This document shows, piece by piece, positions 53,521 through 62,079 of a stretch of DNA of 64,000 bases. The first letter of the stretch is position 1. The number at the start of each line of letters is the position of its first letter. The stretch is taken from the NCBI RefSeq assembly GCF_003600835.1, contig NZ_NQYC01000001.1, positions 124,001 through 188,000 on the forward strand, written 5' to 3'. This stretch comes from Bacillus sp. PK3_68 (lineage in GTDB: Bacteria; Bacillota; Bacilli; Bacillales; Domibacillaceae). The notes under the pieces were generated by a model. The model saw only the letters and a program-made list of their open reading frames with translations, was not told where the DNA came from and made no database searches. The translations under genes were made by a program, and so were the position numbers.

Positions 53521-53847
53521 GAAATTACCTCCTTGAAATAGGTCAGTATATCCGTGGCTTAGAAAATGAAATAAAGATTTATCTTTATTTTCTGTCATTA
53601 TACATAATTTGATTAGATTTTTAAAGGGAAATGGGCAAATTCATCCGAAAGTCAGTGCCTAAAAAAATTAGATAGCCCTTTCGATGGGGTTGCTTGCTTT
53701 TATTTATTATAACATTATTATGTAAACTTGTTTGCGATAGCTTTGTTTGATGAAACAGCTTTCCAGTTCAATTTTAAATATGGTATGATAATGGAGAAAA
53801 ATATAAATAGATCTATCAGTATAACCGTGTGATCGAAAGGAGAAGTT

Positions 53848-54048
53848 ATGAATCATCTTCAATGGACAGAAAAAGAAACAATCAAGAAAGTGAAATGTCT
53901 TCATACAGATGCGAAGAAATACATGGTGAAAAATAGATTAACACCAGGGAAGCTGTACGACGTAAAAAATGAAACGGAAGAATTTTATTTTCTTGTAGAC
54001 GATAAAGGAAAGGTATCAGGCTTTTATAAAGATTATTTTGAACAATAA
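53848..54048 (+). CDS. Small conserved protein, possibly DUF6501
   Basis: 66 residues with GAAAGGAG before the ATG. The sequence has the form of an SH3-like beta barrel: VKCLHTDAKKYMVKNRLTPGKLYDVKNETEEFYFLVDDKGKVSGFYKDYF. LTPGK.Y.VKNET...F.V.DD.GK is a familiar small-family pattern in Bacilli that I believe is DUF6501. Function unknown. Confidence 0.7.
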   Translation: MNHLQWTEKETIKKVKCLHTDAKKYMVKNRLTPGKLYDVKNETEEFYFLVDDKGKVSGFYKDYFEQ

Positions 54049-54223
54049 AAGTGAACATAATTAAAACGAATGGGCCACCCTTTTTAAACAAAATACAAGA
54101 ACAACTAGTATTTACAGGGATTTTTTGTTAAGATAATGGGCAGGGAAGAGACTGGTAATTTTGTAGGTCATCTTTTCTATACATAAATATAACGTTTTTT
54201 GTCCATTATAGGGGGAGTACTAG

Positions 54224-54655
54224 GTGTTTGATGAAAGAATTGCATTAAAGATCAGGCTGGAACAATTGGCTAATTCAGAACTAAGGATTATACAGGAATT
54301 TCAAAAAGAGAGAGATGCGATTTTCCGGAGATTAAAAGAGTTGGATATGATGGAAGCTGTAAAAGCAGAGCCCTCTAAGGAGATTGTCTCACTTACTAAA
54401 ATTGGTGGTTTGCCTAAAGAAAGAAAGCGAAGAGGGCGGCGCAGTGAAAACCTTGAAGAGTTACGTCAGTTAGCGGTCACTATACTGAAAAAACAGAATA
54501 CGCCGATTCGCGGAGTTGAACTTCAACGCCAAATTGAAGGGGAAACAGGGAAGAAAATTGCGAATATGACGACATTCATGGTTGGACTGGAGCGAGAGAA
54601 TCACCGGGTGCGTAAGCTAGGAAGAGGACTGTATATATATGAGTATGAAGACTGA
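54224..54655 (+). CDS. rok: Rok-like DNA-binding repressor, short form
   Basis: 143 residues, GTG start with GGGGGAG upstream. The first 45 residues (MFDERIALKIRLEQLANSELRIIQEFQKERDAI) closely resemble the N-terminal oligomerisation coiled coil of B. subtilis Rok. The last 80 (ILKKQNTPIRGVELQRQIEGETGKKIANMTTFM) resemble its winged-helix DNA-binding domain. The variable linker between is much shorter than in B. subtilis Rok (about 190 residues), with a basic patch KERKRRGRRS. Rok silences AT-rich and acquired DNA and represses comK. This is therefore a nucleoid-associated repressor in all likelihood. Confidence 0.83.
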   Translation: MFDERIALKIRLEQLANSELRIIQEFQKERDAIFRRLKELDMMEAVKAEPSKEIVSLTKIGGLPKERKRRGRRSENLEELRQLAVTILKKQNTPIRGVELQRQIEGETGKKIANMTTFMVGLERENHRVRKLGRGLYIYEYED

Positions 54656-54762
54656 TTGCTAAGGCAGTCAGTTTTTTTATTGTTCTAACTGTTTTACGTC
54701 AGGTCAATGAAAATGTATGATAGGGATAAATCACTTAAATGATGGTAGAGAGGAAGATTAAT

Positions 54763-55641
54763 TTGTTCATCAATGAATGGCCCCCTGCTGTGGAGCGAAA
54801 AATAGCAGAGAGAAGAGAAATGTTTTTACATACAGAAGAGAAACGGCTGATTGGAAAAGAAGGATACCAGCCGGAAGATGAAGCAATTTTGTTTGATGCC
54901 GTCCTCGCTCTTTCCTTAGGTAAGAATGTGCTTTTGAAAGGGCCGACTGGATCTGGAAAGACAAAGCTAGCTGAAACATTGTCGGCAATATTTTCACAGC
55001 CGATGCATAGCATCAATTGTTCTGTGGATCTTGATGCAGAAGCCATGATTGGCTATAAAACGATAATAGAGCGAGAGGGAAAGAATGCGATTGAGTTTGT
55101 GCCAGGCCCTGTTGTGAAAGCAATGAAAAAGGGGCATCTGCTTTATATCGATGAAATTAATATGGCCAAGCCGGAGACGCTGCCGCTTCTTAATGGTGTG
55201 TTGGATTACCGGAGGATGATTACCAATCCTTTTACGGGAGAAGTGATAACGGCCGAACCGTCCTTCGGTGTTATTGCCGCGATCAATGAAGGGTATGTAG
55301 GGACGGTGCCATTAAATGAAGCGCTGAAAAACCGTTTTATCGTCATAGAGGTACCCTATATTGGTGGAGAAACATTAATTCGTGTACTCCAGTCAGAAAG
55401 CCAATTGAAGGATGATAAGCTCATTCAGCGCTTTGCTGTCTTATCCCAAGATTTGATTGCACAAGTGAAAAATGGACAAATCTCTGAAGAAGCTGCTTCT
55501 ATCCGGGCACTGATCGACACGTGTGATTTAGCCTTATTTATGCCGCCGCTGCGGGCCGTTCAACGGGGAATTATTGACAAGCTTGAAGACGAACGAGAAC
55601 AAGCAGCAGTAAAAAACATTGCTGAAACACTGTTTGAATGA
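54763..55641 (+). CDS. yojN: MoxR-type AAA+ ATPase (YojN)
   Basis: 292 residues from the TTG at 54763, which has AGAGGAAG upstream. ATGs at 54739 and 54742 are in frame but lack an SD. Walker A is GPTGSGKT and Walker B is LLYIDEIN. Sensor and arginine regions ([27 protein letters not shown]) follow, giving the NorQ/CbbQ/MoxR type. Such ATPases remodel or insert cofactors into partner proteins together with a VWA-domain protein, which is encoded 9 bp downstream. In B. subtilis the same pair is yojN-yojO. The target is unknown. Confidence 0.88.
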   Translation: MFINEWPPAVERKIAERREMFLHTEEKRLIGKEGYQPEDEAILFDAVLALSLGKNVLLKGPTGSGKTKLAETLSAIFSQPMHSINCSVDLDAEAMIGYKTIIEREGKNAIEFVPGPVVKAMKKGHLLYIDEINMAKPETLPLLNGVLDYRRMITNPFTGEVITAEPSFGVIAAINEGYVGTVPLNEALKNRFIVIEVPYIGGETLIRVLQSESQLKDDKLIQRFAVLSQDLIAQVKNGQISEEAASIRALIDTCDLALFMPPLRAVQRGIIDKLEDEREQAAVKNIAETLFE

Positions 55642-55650
55642 GGAGGATTC

Positions 55651-57564
55651 ATGAAACGGTTTATCCAATTTAATGATGAAACAATCGACTCTTTCCTGTT
55701 CATGCAATTAACAGATTTGGCAAAAACGTTAACGAGAGAGCCGGAAGTGGAGATTGAATATAGTCCCTATTCCTACGTGAACAAACAAGAGAAAAAGCTG
55801 TATGTCAGCCACTTTTGGAATCACAGACCAGAGGCGGATAAGTGGCATGGGTACAAATCGGATCTCTTTTTGCGTGCGCTCGGCAGTTGGCAGCACACGG
55901 ACGAACAGGTGATCAGAGCATTTGTACAGCAGACAAAACACTCTCCTGTCGCTTCTTTTGCAAATCAGCTCGTTGTGTTGGCAGAGGATATGCGCCTTGA
56001 AGAAATATGTAAAAAAGAGCGGCCGGGTACGAAGCAAGCTTTTGCTGCCCGCAGAAAAATGTACCGTCAGCACTTCTATGCCCAGTTGAATGCTAATCTG
56101 GTTAAAAGTCTTTTCACGGATGCTTTATTTAACTTACATTACTTGTTGCTGCACGCAGAGTCTCCTATGCAGCCACCGTCTATGAATAATAGAATCGATG
56201 CCGCTATGCCGTTTATCCAACGGTCGATTATGGATTTTTATGATGCACGCTCAACAGATGGGGTTGTAAAGATTAGTCAAGGAATTGTAGAAGTGATGGA
56301 GGAAGTGTTGGATCGAGACATGCTCAATCAATATTTCCATTTGCCGGATTTCTCTAGTGCACAAGAGGTCAAAGGGGATACCTATGAAGAGTTAAAGAGA
56401 AAAGATCCGCTTGTCAACGATGACAAGCTGGAAGAGGAGAAATCGGGCAAAGAAGAAGTAATAGATGAAGAGTTTCGGACGTGGCACCGCGAAACAAGCA
56501 AACTGGGGGACAGTTTTTTGCAATTTGACTTAGATCAAGGATCAAAAACGGATCTTTCTGGCGAGGGAGTGAGAGAAGGCGAAGACGGCGATCAAGCGCT
56601 TGCTATGGTGCAAGGCTCTGCCAGAAAAACAAGCCGCAAAGACTTTTCTCACCTCTCAGCTGATCAAATGCAGAAAGAAGCGAAAAGTAGCGGACAAGCT
56701 GTTTTTGGGAAAGAGAATCGTTTTGCTGTACCGGTTTTTAAGAAAGCAAACCCTCCTCATTTAGAGGAAATACGTAAATACAAAGCCGAAAAGTCACAAA
56801 TAGCTTCTCTACAGAAAAAGTTGAAAAACATGATTGAAAAAACATTGGAGCACAAAAAAATTCAGCCGCGCAGCGATCTTCATAGGGGAAGGTTAAATAA
56901 AAAGCTTTTGCGCTTTTTTACAGAGGACCAGCCGCGGCTATTTTATAAAAAGCAAGAGCCATCGACAGAAATTGATGCTACTTTTACGCTTCTTGTTGAT
57001 TGTTCGGCTTCCATGGAAGATAAAATGGAGCAAACAAAACAGGGAATCGTTCTCTTTCATGAAGCATTAAAATCTGTAAGAGTGCCGCATGAGGTCATTG
57101 GCTTTTGGGAAGACACGAATGAAGCAACAGACAACCTTCAGCCTAACTATTTTCATACAGTGATTGATTACCGTTCTTCTCTACAAACCGGGAGCGGACC
57201 TGAAATTTTGCAACTCAAACCGGAAGAGGATAACAGAGATGGATTTGCCATTCGGATTGTTAAAGAGAGAATGATACAACGGAGTGAAAAGCAGAAATTT
57301 CTGCTGATCTTCTCTGATGGAGAGCCGGCAGCTTACAGTTATGACCGCAATGGCATTATCGATACTCATGAAGCCGTATTAGAAGCTAGAAAGCTAGGGA
57401 TTGAGGTAATTAACCTGTTTCTTGCGGATGGAGAAATTGCTGAATCAGAAAAGGCAACTGTACAAAATATATATGGCAAGTACAGTATATTTGTAACAGA
57501 CGTGAATGATTTGCCGCAAGTCATATTCCCATTGTTGAAAAAACTATTATACAAAAGTTTTTGA
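55651..57564 (+). CDS. yojO: VWA-domain partner of the MoxR ATPase (YojO, CobT/NorD-like)
   Basis: 637 residues. The N-terminal two thirds is a helical, charged region with an acidic/Lys-rich middle (EELKRKDPLVNDDKLEEEKSGKEEV). The C-terminal 200 residues are a von Willebrand A domain with the MIDAS motif DCSAS (TLLVDCSASMEDKMEQTK) and the later IFSDGEP. The order resembles NorD and CobT. It works with the ATPase encoded just upstream, as in yojNO, and AGGAGG lies between the genes. The two genes are followed by a terminator, so they form a two-gene unit. Confidence 0.88.
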   Translation: MKRFIQFNDETIDSFLFMQLTDLAKTLTREPEVEIEYSPYSYVNKQEKKLYVSHFWNHRPEADKWHGYKSDLFLRALGSWQHTDEQVIRAFVQQTKHSPVASFANQLVVLAEDMRLEEICKKERPGTKQAFAARRKMYRQHFYAQLNANLVKSLFTDALFNLHYLLLHAESPMQPPSMNNRIDAAMPFIQRSIMDFYDARSTDGVVKISQGIVEVMEEVLDRDMLNQYFHLPDFSSAQEVKGDTYEELKRKDPLVNDDKLEEEKSGKEEVIDEEFRTWHRETSKLGDSFLQFDLDQGSKTDLSGEGVREGEDGDQALAMVQGSARKTSRKDFSHLSADQMQKEAKSSGQAVFGKENRFAVPVFKKANPPHLEEIRKYKAEKSQIASLQKKLKNMIEKTLEHKKIQPRSDLHRGRLNKKLLRFFTEDQPRLFYKKQEPSTEIDATFTLLVDCSASMEDKMEQTKQGIVLFHEALKSVRVPHEVIGFWEDTNEATDNLQPNYFHTVIDYRSSLQTGSGPEILQLKPEEDNRDGFAIRIVKERMIQRSEKQKFLLIFSDGEPAAYSYDRNGIIDTHEAVLEARKLGIEVINLFLADGEIAESEKATVQNIYGKYSIFVTDVNDLPQVIFPLLKKLLYKSF

Positions 57565-57597
57565 AGAGGAGATAACATTGTTTATCTCCTCTTTTTG
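57564..57597 (+). terminator. Terminator of yojNO
   Basis: AAGAGGAGATAA pairs with TTATCTCCTCTT around CATTGT, then TTTTG. Confidence 0.88.
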
Positions 57598-57765
57598 TTT
57601 TCCTTAAATAATTTATACATAAATAAAATATATGTAATTTATAAATAATATTTTAAAAAAATATAACGGAAAGGTTGCACGTAACAAGTTGGCAAAAATG
57701 GATACAATATGTAGAATCGTTAATATATTAACAAAAAATATAGGGTATAGAGGACGTTTTCAGAT

Positions 57766-57801
57766 GAAAAAGCCGATACTCCCTGTGCGAAGGAATATCG
57801 A
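57766..57801 (-). terminator. Terminator of cdaS
   Basis: On the minus strand CGATATTCC pairs with GGAGTATCG (one G-T), followed by GCTTTTT. Confidence 0.7.
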
Positions 57802-57829
57802 CTCCCAAAAAGAGTGCGTTGAAAAGAAA

Positions 57830-58453
57830 TTAATGTAGCGATTGAGCAGTAACAATAGGGTGGAGCTTTCCATCTAAAGCAAAGGATACTCTGCCGGTCT
57901 CTTCTGATACAACTAGCACAAGGGCATCCGTCCGCTCTGTTAAACCGAGTGCGGCACGATGGCGGGTACCGAGCTTTTTTTCACCTATAACGGCAGTTGT
58001 TAGAGGCAGCACATTAGCTGCTGACACAATTTGATTTTCATAAATAATCACTGCCCCATCATGAAGAGGATTTCCGGGATAAAAGATGGCCTCTAATAAA
58101 GCAGGAGTTAAAGTAGCTCCTACCATGGTTCCTTTTTGAATGAAGGACTCAAGAGGGTCACGCCGTTGCACAACAATCAATGCACCGTGACGTCGATCGG
58201 ACAGCCGCTGAACACAAATGGATAGATCCGCATACTTATCTGTAAAAGCAGACAAATAACAGTTTAAATAAAAGGAAGCAGCCACAGATTCCATCTGAAT
58301 AAATTTGTTCTTAATGTCCTCCAGTTGGCTTAAAAGACAGTAATTTTCATTATCTAACACCTCTAAGCTATACTGAAGCTCATTTGTAATATGCTGTATG
58401 CCTTTTGATAATTGCTGCTTCATTGGTGAAAAATCGCAATTGGTAGTCTTCAC
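57830..58453 (-). CDS. cdaS: Sporulation-specific diadenylate cyclase
   Basis: 207 residues, the same length as B. subtilis CdaS (YojJ), GTG start with GGAG upstream. The N-terminal 60 residues form the two autoinhibitory helices typical of CdaS. The DAC domain follows, with DGA (132-134, in NPLHDGAVII) and RHR (164-166, in LGTRHRAALG), both intact. It makes c-di-AMP from ATP in the forespore. It has no membrane segment (unlike CdaA) and no DNA-binding part (unlike DisA). It sits beside yojNO, as in B. subtilis. Confidence 0.95.
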   Translation of the reverse strand: MKTTNCDFSPMKQQLSKGIQHITNELQYSLEVLDNENYCLLSQLEDIKNKFIQMESVAASFYLNCYLSAFTDKYADLSICVQRLSDRRHGALIVVQRRDPLESFIQKGTMVGATLTPALLEAIFYPGNPLHDGAVIIYENQIVSAANVLPLTTAVIGEKKLGTRHRAALGLTERTDALVLVVSEETGRVSFALDGKLHPIVTAQSLH

Positions 58454-58560
58454 ATATAAACAACTCCAACGAATAGTGATTTTGGAAGATCAATTTTTTC
58501 TATCAGTATCTGTGTAAATAGTATGGACCAATTTCGTTCTTTGCAAAGCAGGTATTTTTA

Positions 58561-59820
58561 TCAAATGATTTTTTTGGAAATGGTGAATTCCTTCACTAGG
58601 ACGGCCGATTGAGGAAAGTGCAATCCTAACTGCCAAGCGCCAATCCCTCTTAACTGATAATTAACAACTAACATAAGCTTTTGAGCACGAGCTCTCGAGT
58701 CTTCAAACCACACAATATGCCGCTTACCCATTTCGTCTCGGTAGTGGTAAAAAGGCTGCTGGTATTCTGTAGAATATTGGATAGGGACTTGGTATTTCAT
58801 AGCCGTTTCTACTGCGCTAGAAACAGAAATCGCCCGAGCGCTATCTACCGTTCCATTAGACATTGTCCAATCGTACCCATAACGCGGAACACCAAGGATA
58901 ATTTTAGTTCTTCTCATGTGGTTAAGAGCATAATCGATTGTTTGTCTCACCTCGTTAATAGGCGCAACAGGACCAGGAGGACTGCTTGCTTCGTGCCAGT
59001 CATAGGCCATAATAAAGACAAAATCAACAGCTGCGCCAATCCCCCCGTAATCGTATCCCTTTAGCCAAGGAATAGCATCGCTTGTTTTAGCTGGTACCGC
59101 AGCTGACGTATAATATCCCTCGGGTCGCAATCGTTCACTTAACGAACGCAGAAAGCCACTGTATAAATCTCTGTCCCCTTCACGCACCTGTTCAAAATCA
59201 ATATTTACACCCGCATAGTTTTTGCTTTTAACCAGGTTATAAATATTATTAATTAATCGCTCTCTGATTTCAGGAGTGTTCAAAACTCGGCTTGTTAGCT
59301 GAGGGCTAAATCCAGTTGGAGTTAAATTTGTAATAACTGCAAGAGGTGCTACATGATTCTCTCTTGATAGCCTAATTAACTGCCGATCATCTAAAGGACT
59401 CAAGCTTCCATCTTCCAGAACATGATGCTCGAAAATTCCAAAGTAGGTATTGATTGGTGAAAACTCTTGAACGATCATTTGGTTTCTTTCTGGTGTAGAA
59501 GGCGTTATATAGCTAAGATTTTCTGATTCGTATTTAGGCCTGGGAGGCAGATATAGCCCCATTCCAATCATTAAAACATCTGATTGCAGACCGTTATATA
59601 GACGTATTGTTTCAATTGGGATGAAGCTCATTCGAGAAATAGAATATAACGAATCACCCGGTTGAACGATATACATATCCGTTGGAATAAGCAAATCTTG
59701 TCCTGGTACTAACCTATCGGTTTTCAATCCGTTTATTGTACGTATACTATCCATGGACACTTGATATTTTGTGGCAATGGAAAATAATGAATCACCGATC
59801 TTAACTACATAAATAAACAC
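58561..59820 (-). CDS. LysM-GH18 spore peptidoglycan hydrolase (YaaH/SleL type)
   Basis: 419 residues, GTG start with AAGGAGG upstream. Two LysM domains (3-48, VVKIGDSLFSIATKYQVS; 50-92, YIVQPGDSLYSISRMSF) bind peptidoglycan. A GH18 domain follows with the catalytic strand YAGVNIDFEQV (DxE, Glu as acid) and further FVFIMAYDWH and GVPRYGYDW. There is no signal peptide, as for SleL/YaaH, which is carried to the spore coat and acts as N-acetylglucosaminidase on cortex fragments during germination. Several paralogues share this plan (YaaH, YdhD), so I give no symbol. Confidence 0.9.
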   Translation of the reverse strand: MFIYVVKIGDSLFSIATKYQVSMDSIRTINGLKTDRLVPGQDLLIPTDMYIVQPGDSLYSISRMSFIPIETIRLYNGLQSDVLMIGMGLYLPPRPKYESENLSYITPSTPERNQMIVQEFSPINTYFGIFEHHVLEDGSLSPLDDRQLIRLSRENHVAPLAVITNLTPTGFSPQLTSRVLNTPEIRERLINNIYNLVKSKNYAGVNIDFEQVREGDRDLYSGFLRSLSERLRPEGYYTSAAVPAKTSDAIPWLKGYDYGGIGAAVDFVFIMAYDWHEASSPPGPVAPINEVRQTIDYALNHMRRTKIILGVPRYGYDWTMSNGTVDSARAISVSSAVETAMKYQVPIQYSTEYQQPFYHYRDEMGKRHIVWFEDSRARAQKLMLVVNYQLRGIGAWQLGLHFPQSAVLVKEFTISKKII

Positions 59821-60024
59821 AGAATGCCTCCTTTTTTTACATTTGGATATTTATTCGAAATATATGTAGTTATTTTTTGGTTCAGCACCACTTGAGGTCG
59901 CTTGTCTAAAATAAAGCTCTTTCCAAGACAGTGGACGAGCAGTTTGTATTCTATAGTGGAAGAAAGTTTTTATTGGCATGACAAAAAAGATTAAAATCTC
60001 GGATTCGAGACTTTTGGTTGATTT

Positions 60025-60052
60025 CTTATCACTTGCATAGTAAAGTGATAAG
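60025..60052 (+). promoter_or_regulatory. Palindrome upstream of marR, candidate operator
   Basis: Perfect 10-bp arms CTTATCACTT / AAGTGATAAG with an 8-base centre, ending 28 bp before the marR start codon. The placement fits autoregulation. Confidence 0.62.
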
Positions 60053-60079
60053 GAGGCTAAGGATGGAGAGGAAAACGGA

Positions 60080-60523
60080 ATGCGTAATAATACCATGGGG
60101 TCGTTAATCTGGTTACGCTTGATGCGTTTTACAAACCAAAGTAACCAGCTATCAAATGACTTTTTAAAGCGATTTAATTTAACAACGGCACAGTTTGATG
60201 TGCTCGTGCAGATTCATGTCTATCAGCCGCTCACTCAAATGGAGTTAGCTGAAAAAGCAACCGTAACCCAAGGTGGCATCTCTCGTATGCTTTCACGACT
60301 TGAGAAAGAAGGCTACATTGTACGCAAGCAAGATTGGAAAGCAAAAACAATCAGCTTAACGGAGACGGGTGAAGCGATTTTAGAAGAAGCAATGCCGGCT
60401 CAACTGGCGTTTCAGTCGTCATTTTTTGACGATGTATTAACCGAGGAAGAAATGAAAACATTGTACACACTCATAACACGTGTACATAAATCCAGTCAAA
60501 CAAAAGAATTACCGCCTGAGTAA
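60080..60523 (+). CDS. MarR-family regulator (MhqR-like)
   Basis: 147 residues, GAGAGGAAAA before the ATG. The winged helix is [50 protein letters not shown], with the wing [12 protein letters not shown]. Helices at both ends form the dimer. The length and the local nitroreductase gene resemble the MhqR/quinone-response group, which controls nitroreductases and azoreductases, but this is inference. The palindrome just upstream is its likely operator. Confidence 0.83.
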   Translation: MRNNTMGSLIWLRLMRFTNQSNQLSNDFLKRFNLTTAQFDVLVQIHVYQPLTQMELAEKATVTQGGISRMLSRLEKEGYIVRKQDWKAKTISLTETGEAILEEAMPAQLAFQSSFFDDVLTEEEMKTLYTLITRVHKSSQTKELPPE

Positions 60524-60532
60524 TTTTTACGC

Positions 60533-60682
60533 TATCACTTGATTGATGAACTATACGGGCAACAAAGATTCATGGCGTAGACTGATTTTGGCGGTGTGCC
60601 ATTTGACAAAATAGCAAAAAATATTGAGCTAATTGCAACAGAGATACTGCCGGTAATAAAGAAGTATACAGTTGAAAAATAG
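60533..60682 (+). pseudogene. C-terminal remnant of a luciferase-like flavin monooxygenase
   Basis: In one frame the sequence reads YHLIDELYGQQRFMA-stop-TDFGGVPFDKIAKNIELIAT and on to KKYTVEK-stop. This resembles the end of LLM-class flavin oxidoreductases (LYGQQRF...D.GGVP...V...IELF). It lacks the N-terminal 280 or so residues and has an internal TAG. It is evidence of a deleted gene next to marR. Family call by eye. Confidence 0.6.
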
Positions 60683-60738
60683 GCTTTGTTACAGATGAAT
60701 GTTATTTTTTCAATCATTGATTGCAGCGAAAAGAGAGT

Positions 60739-60795
60739 GTTGATGAGACCCCGCAGGAGGAGGTTCACGGACCGTCCGCCTACAGCGTCTAAAAC
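60739..60795 (-). repeat. GC-rich interspersed repeat, copy C (partial, reversed)
   Basis: On the minus strand it contains GGTCCGTGAACCTCCTC and CTGCGGGGTCTCATCAAC, matching the core and end of copy A, and ends in the same ATCAAC. About half of the repeat is missing. Confidence 0.55.
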
Positions 60796-60823
60796 ACAAG
60801 GAATATATTTGAGGGGGATAAAG

Positions 60824-61444
60824 ATGGACCAATTTGAACAAGTAGTCAGGGAAAGACGGTCAGCAAGTAATTTTTTAGACAATCATCCAATTACCCAAAA
60901 AGAAGTAAACGAAATATTTGAGCTTGTAAAAATGGGTCCTTCTGCTTTTAATTTACAGCACACAAATTATTTGGTTGTTATGAACTCCGAGCTAAAAAAA
61001 GAGGTAAAACAAGCAGCTTACAATCAATATAAAGTGGGGACTGCCTCAGCAGTAATTGTTGTTTTAGGGGATAAAAATGCTTATAAAGAAGCAGGAAGAA
61101 TCTATGAAGGGTTACTCATGCTCGGAATACTAAGCAAGCAAGAATACGATCATGAGATAGAGGATGTAGTTTCTCTTTATGAGAAGAGAGGAGAACATTT
61201 CCAACGGGATGAAGCGATTCGCAATGCTTCCTTGTCGGCTATGTTATTTATGCTAGCGGCTAAAAGTAAAGGATGGGACACTTGTCCGATGATTGGTTTT
61301 GATCCAGAACACTTAAAGAGAGTGTTAAGTATTTCAGATCAATATGAACCCGTATTAATGATCACTATTGGGAAAGAAAAGGTCAGCAGCAGAAAGCCAA
61401 GGGGATATCGGAAACCAATTGCTGAATTTGTTAAATACCTATAA
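60824..61444 (+). CDS. Nitroreductase family protein (MhqN/YodC type)
   Basis: 206 residues from ATG 60824, preceded by GAGGGGG. The open frame upstream runs through the GC-rich repeat and is not coding. The N-terminal FMN-binding signature is RERRSASNFLDN, then MGPSAFNLQHTNYLVV. The C-terminus has IGKEKVSSRKPRGYRKP. It is an FMN enzyme that reduces nitro compounds or quinones with NAD(P)H. The length equals MhqN of B. subtilis. It may answer to the MarR regulator upstream. Confidence 0.87.
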   Translation: MDQFEQVVRERRSASNFLDNHPITQKEVNEIFELVKMGPSAFNLQHTNYLVVMNSELKKEVKQAAYNQYKVGTASAVIVVLGDKNAYKEAGRIYEGLLMLGILSKQEYDHEIEDVVSLYEKRGEHFQRDEAIRNASLSAMLFMLAAKSKGWDTCPMIGFDPEHLKRVLSISDQYEPVLMITIGKEKVSSRKPRGYRKPIAEFVKYL

Positions 61445-61503
61445 ATGTCTATTCGTAAAAAGGCTCTGATGTACTAAAAGACCAATCCAAAAGTAAAATT
61501 AAT

Positions 61504-61560
61504 TTGACAGCTTTAGGATCTGCGCTATAATGTTGTTGTAGCAATAGTTGTTACAGCAAC
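61504..61560 (+). promoter_or_regulatory. Promoter and double operator of the second marR gene
   Basis: -35 TTGACA (61504-61509), a 16-bp spacer, -10 TATAAT (61526-61531). Two boxes follow at once: GTTGTTGTAGCAAT (61532-61545) and GTTGTTACAGCAAC (61547-61560), 15 bp apart. A third copy lies before azoR (62033-62046). Confidence 0.75.
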
Positions 61561-61577
61561 TTTATGGGGTAATCTAT

Positions 61578-62003
61578 ATGAAGTTAGCTTTACATGATTA
61601 CATTAGTATTTTCATTCACCAGACAGACTTAACCCTTACGAGTTATGTGAAACAAAAATTAAGTCCCTTTAACATTGCGCCTGAACAAAACTTGATTATG
61701 ATGCTTCTTTGGGAAGAAGATGGTCTAAATCAAAATGAGATTGCTGAAAAATTAAATAAAGATAAGACGAACATTGCCCGCATGGTTTTTAATCTGGAAC
61801 AAAAAGGACTCATTCGAAGGATCAGCAATGAACAAGACAGGCGTTCCTTGAGAGTGTATCTTACTAATGAAGGAAAAGAACTCGGTAATCATGTAGTTCC
61901 TATTGCTGAAGAATTCAATGAACTAATATGCAAAGGAATTTCAAAGGAAGAGCTTACGGAAGTTAGGAGAATCCTTTCAAAGATGTGTTTGAATGTCCAG
62001 TAG
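61578..62003 (+). CDS. MarR-family regulator of azoR
   Basis: 141 residues from ATG 61578 (MKLALHDYISIF). An earlier in-frame ATG at 61548 lies inside the operator. The winged helix is EEDGLNQNEIAEKLNKDKTNIARMVFNLEQKGLIRR, with the wing NEQDRRSLRVYLTNEG. Operator boxes of one type precede both this gene and the azoreductase gene downstream, so I infer it represses both. The inducer is likely a quinone, azo or other electrophile. Confidence 0.87.
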   Translation: MKLALHDYISIFIHQTDLTLTSYVKQKLSPFNIAPEQNLIMMLLWEEDGLNQNEIAEKLNKDKTNIARMVFNLEQKGLIRRISNEQDRRSLRVYLTNEGKELGNHVVPIAEEFNELICKGISKEELTEVRRILSKMCLNVQ

Positions 62004-62032
62004 GGCACGAGCGCTTCTTTTCTCAAAAAGTT

Positions 62033-62046
62033 GCTATAACAACTGA
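62033..62046 (+). promoter_or_regulatory. Operator box before azoR
   Basis: GTTGCTATAACAAC, an imperfect palindrome of the form GTTGyTAyArCAAC, shared with the two boxes at 61532-61560. It lies 33 bp before the azoR start codon. Confidence 0.68.
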
Positions 62047-62079
62047 CTCAAATCAAAACAGACAGTGAGGAGATTTATT

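Noticed and set aside
57763-57837. 24-codon frame starting MKKPILPVRRNID
   Set aside because: The same bases form the cdaS terminator hairpin on the minus strand, which explains the structure; no convincing SD.
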